A DNA stretch of 64,000 nucleotides, taken from Roseovarius sp. Pro17. Its GTDB lineage: Bacteria > Pseudomonadota > Alphaproteobacteria > Rhodobacterales > Rhodobacteraceae. The stretch lies in the NCBI RefSeq assembly GCF_035599575.1, contig NZ_CP141179.1, positions 806,001-870,000 of the forward strand. Direction: 5' to 3'. The notes beneath the pieces were generated by a model. That model did not search any database. It saw nothing but the letters and a program-made list of their open reading frames with translations, and was not told the origin of the DNA. Numbering within the stretch: the first letter of the stretch is position 1; each line of letters starts with the position of its first letter. Positions 62,379-64,000 of the stretch are shown here, one piece after another. The translations under genes were made by a program, and so were the position numbers.

Positions 62379-62803
62379 AGGCACGTTAGCCGCAAACCGT
62401 CGCGCATGTTGAGGCCTAGCAGCGCGATGTTCACCGCGCCCGCGATCAGTTCGACGGCCTGCACGGCATAGAAGGCGGCATCCAAAGCCCCGGCCTGCGC
62501 CTTGTATGACAGGTAGAGCGCCGAGGGGATCAAAATCAGGATGCCGTTGGCGGCGATGAATGGCATGCGCTTCTTTTTCGCCGTGACCAGCGGGCCACGC
62601 ATCTTCTTGGCCAAGCGAAAGCCCGATCCGCCGACGGCCATCAGCGCCGGGAGCAGGATGAAAAACCCCCACGGAATCATGATCTTGACGGTGGTGACGA
62701 CCTGCGCGCCCATGAAGAGCTCGGAGATCGCGGTGGAGAGCCAGAAGCCGACGATGGTGATGAAGGCGATGGCGCCTGCGATGGGGTGGATGGCTTTCGG
62801 CAT
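62363..62803 (-). CDS. Four-span membrane protein, C-terminus probably altered by island junction
   Basis: 146 residues from MPKAIHPIAGAIA, with AAGGAGCAAGAC upstream. Four spans (~8-27, 30-52, 78-96 and 105-124). The last residues RLTCLCWDR run into the island sequence and overlap the start of the Cap15-like gene by 16 bp, so the native C-terminus may have been replaced. Divergent from a MarR regulator with two palindromic sites between, so probably regulated by it. Family not named; similar proteins are small hypothetical membrane proteins. Confidence 0.68.
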   Translation of the reverse strand: MPKAIHPIAGAIAFITIVGFWLSTAISELFMGAQVVTTVKIMIPWGFFILLPALMAVGGSGFRLAKKMRGPLVTAKKKRMPFIAANGILILIPSALYLSYKAQAGALDAAFYAVQAVELIAGAVNIALLGLNMRDGLRLTCLCWDR

Positions 62804-62830
62804 TGTCTTGCTCCTTCCGTTCAGAAATAT

Positions 62831-62864
62831 ATAGCCCGCTATATAACATTGCATAGCAGGCTAT
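62831..62864. promoter_or_regulatory. Paired operators ATAGCNNGCTAT
   Basis: ATAGCCCGCTAT (62831-62842) and ATAGCAGGCTAT (62853-62864) are two palindromes with identical half-sites, centred 22 bp apart (two helical turns). They lie between the divergent membrane-protein and MarR genes, 20-55 bp from each start. Likely MarR-binding sites overlapping both promoters. Confidence 0.72.
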
Positions 62865-62884
62865 TCAAGTGTTATGGGAAGGGC

Positions 62885-63325
62885 ATGGAATTCACCAAAG
62901 AGCAATCGGCGGGATATCTCGCAAATCACTTGGCGCGGCAGTTCGCGCGAGGGCTGACGGCGCGGATCAAGCCGCTGGGCCTGACCACGGGCACCTTTCC
63001 GGCCTTGCTGGAACTGTGGGAACGCGACGGGTTGACGCAGAAGGACTTGGTCGAACGGCTGGACATCGAACAGGCGACGATGGCCAACACGCTGGCCCGA
63101 ATGGAGCGTGACGGGCTGATCCGGCGCGAAAGGGACGACAACGACGGTCGTGTGCAAAGAATCTGGCTGACCGATCACGCCCGTGCCCTGCGCATCCCTG
63201 CGATCAAGGCGGCGATGGCGGAGAATGTCGCAGCCCTGGCCGCGCTTTCACAGAGCGAACAGCGCCAGTTCATCGACTTGATGCAAAGGATCATTGCCAG
63301 CAGGCAGCAGCCGAGCGCGTTTTAG
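62885..63325 (+). CDS. MarR family transcriptional regulator
   Basis: 146 residues from MEFTKEQSAGYLANHLARQF. Winged helix ~55-105: GLTQKDLVERLDIEQATMANTLARMERDGLIRRERDDNDGRVQRIWLT. The ATG has GGGAAGG upstream. It should repress itself and the divergent membrane-protein gene through the ATAGCNNGCTAT pair, with release by an unknown ligand. It is followed by a 132-bp gap without features. Confidence 0.88.
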   Translation: MEFTKEQSAGYLANHLARQFARGLTARIKPLGLTTGTFPALLELWERDGLTQKDLVERLDIEQATMANTLARMERDGLIRRERDDNDGRVQRIWLTDHARALRIPAIKAAMAENVAALAALSQSEQRQFIDLMQRIIASRQQPSAF

Positions 63326-63457
63326 CCTGCGTAACACACCCATTGCGACCGGCGGCCTTGTCCCACACAGCGAATATAAACCCCCTACCAAAATCGGTGG
63401 GCCAAAAGCGGCCGAATTCGTGGCAACTATCATCATTCCATAAGCCGCTCTGTGGCC

Positions 63458-64000
63458 TCATCGCAGTATGCGGTGCGAGAGTGCAGGGCTGATACGATCC
63501 AGAATCCGCAACAGCCTTGATTTGCCCACCCAGACTTCGGACCGACCGGCCCGAATGCCCGCAAGAACATTAGCAGCGGCATCCTTCGGCGTGATCTTGC
63601 CCGATCCTCGGCCCTGGGTCATATCGGTATCGACCAGCGCCATTAGCACCTCGGTTACGCGGATGTTCGGCGCGCTGGTTTCGCATTGGTATCGCAGCGA
63701 TTTGGAGAAATTGCGGATCGCGGCCTTGGTCGCGCAATAGACCGGGGAGGCTTCCTTCGGCGCGATGGCGAGGGCAGAGCTTATGTTGACCACAGTGGCA
63801 TGATCGTGCGTGCGTAGGATTGGCAGCAAGCCGATGGTCAGGGCGACGGGGGCATCCAGATTGACGGCAATCTCGGTACGCGCGTTTGCGATGTGGTCTT
63901 GCGCGGCGGGTGACAGGAGATCAGCCTCGAACTGCACACCGGCATTGTTGACCATGACGGATATCTCGGGGTGGTTTTCCGTTATCCGCTTGATCAGGTG
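63458..64000 (-). CDS. Short-chain dehydrogenase/reductase (5' part outside window)
   Basis: The frame is open to the last base of the window; the C-terminal ~180 residues are visible. SDR features: VMVNNAG (NNAG motif), TVVNISSALAI with the catalytic Ser, then PVYCATKAAIRNFSKSL with Tyr-x-x-x-Lys. The N-terminal Rossmann glycine motif lies beyond 64000. The C-terminal segment ITPKDAAANVLAGIRAGRSEVWVGKS is typical of DltE-like oxidoreductases. Substrate unknown. Confidence 0.86.
   Translation of the reverse strand, partial: HLIKRITENHPEISVMVNNAGVQFEADLLSPAAQDHIANARTEIAVNLDAPVALTIGLLPILRTHDHATVVNISSALAIAPKEASPVYCATKAAIRNFSKSLRYQCETSAPNIRVTEVLMALVDTDMTQGRGSGKITPKDAAANVLAGIRAGRSEVWVGKSRLLRILDRISPALSHRILR

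Overview
The window looks like chromosome or large-replicon sequence from a marine-type alphaproteobacterium of the Rhodobacteraceae (roseobacter group). The basis is gene content: Hint-domain protein, DUF2924 plus large serine recombinase module, P27 terminase and ParB-type methyltransferase cassette, many Liv-type ABC operons, moderately high GC and short or overlapping gene junctions. This is a by-eye assignment; no database search was run.

Layout. (1) 1-7422: the end of a Liv-type (branched-chain amino acid/amide) ABC uptake operon that runs into both subunits of an N,N-dimethylformamidase (dmfA1-dmfA2). The LivM-type permease carries a C-terminal domain homologous to the DMFase small subunit. 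The operon would import a formamide and hydrolyse it to an amine plus formate. (2) 7.5-12.8 kb: a decayed IS6-family remnant inside a long repeat, a low-GC ABC-ATPase/TOPRIM defence-type gene, a Hint-domain protein and small hypotheticals. (3) 13.0-30.2 kb: a phage-like mobile region with serine recombinase module, Com-like zinc ribbon, sigma-like factor, excisionase-like HTH, primase-helicase, ParB-methyltransferase and two tandem terminase small subunits. It has no large terminase, portal or capsid genes, and it ends in a small serine resolvase. A four-gene trypsin-like peptidase/secreted/membrane cargo sits in the middle. (4) 30.6-41.2 kb: a catabolic locus (MarR, flavin reductase, HpaB-type monooxygenase, cupin, amidase, GntR, DUF2848 protein) with its own complete Liv-type ABC transporter. 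A shared palindrome, GTGAAATTTCAC, lies at two of its promoters. (5) 41.3-48.3 kb: a second copy of the IS6-containing repeat, then scattered genes (cupin, ParB-like, methyltransferase-like membrane protein, DMT exporter, GH25 lysozyme lipoprotein) and an IS110 remnant.

(6) 48.5-59.3 kb holds the most unusual block: a SARP/BTAD-type regulator followed by a tightly packed same-strand set. The set encodes a PAP2/haloperoxidase-like protein with an (Asn-Arg)10 tract, a subtilase, a small membrane protein, an animal-type haem peroxidase, a papain-like peptidase and an SGNH-hydrolase/caspase fusion. Three unrelated protease folds, two redox or phosphatase-type enzymes and a membrane protein without obvious export signals suggest a protease cascade or cell-suicide/conflict system that I cannot match to a named one. 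A decayed peptidoglycan amidase follows.

(7) 60.2-62.4 kb is a small island: a frameshifted tyrosine integrase, a pair of hairpin repeats with compensatory base changes, and a stand-alone Cap15-like (CBASS-type 2TM beta-barrel) effector without a visible cyclase. (8) 62.4-64.0 kb returns to ordinary genes: a membrane protein divergent from a MarR regulator with two ATAGCNNGCTAT sites, and the C-terminal part of a short-chain dehydrogenase. No rRNA, tRNA or CRISPR array was seen.
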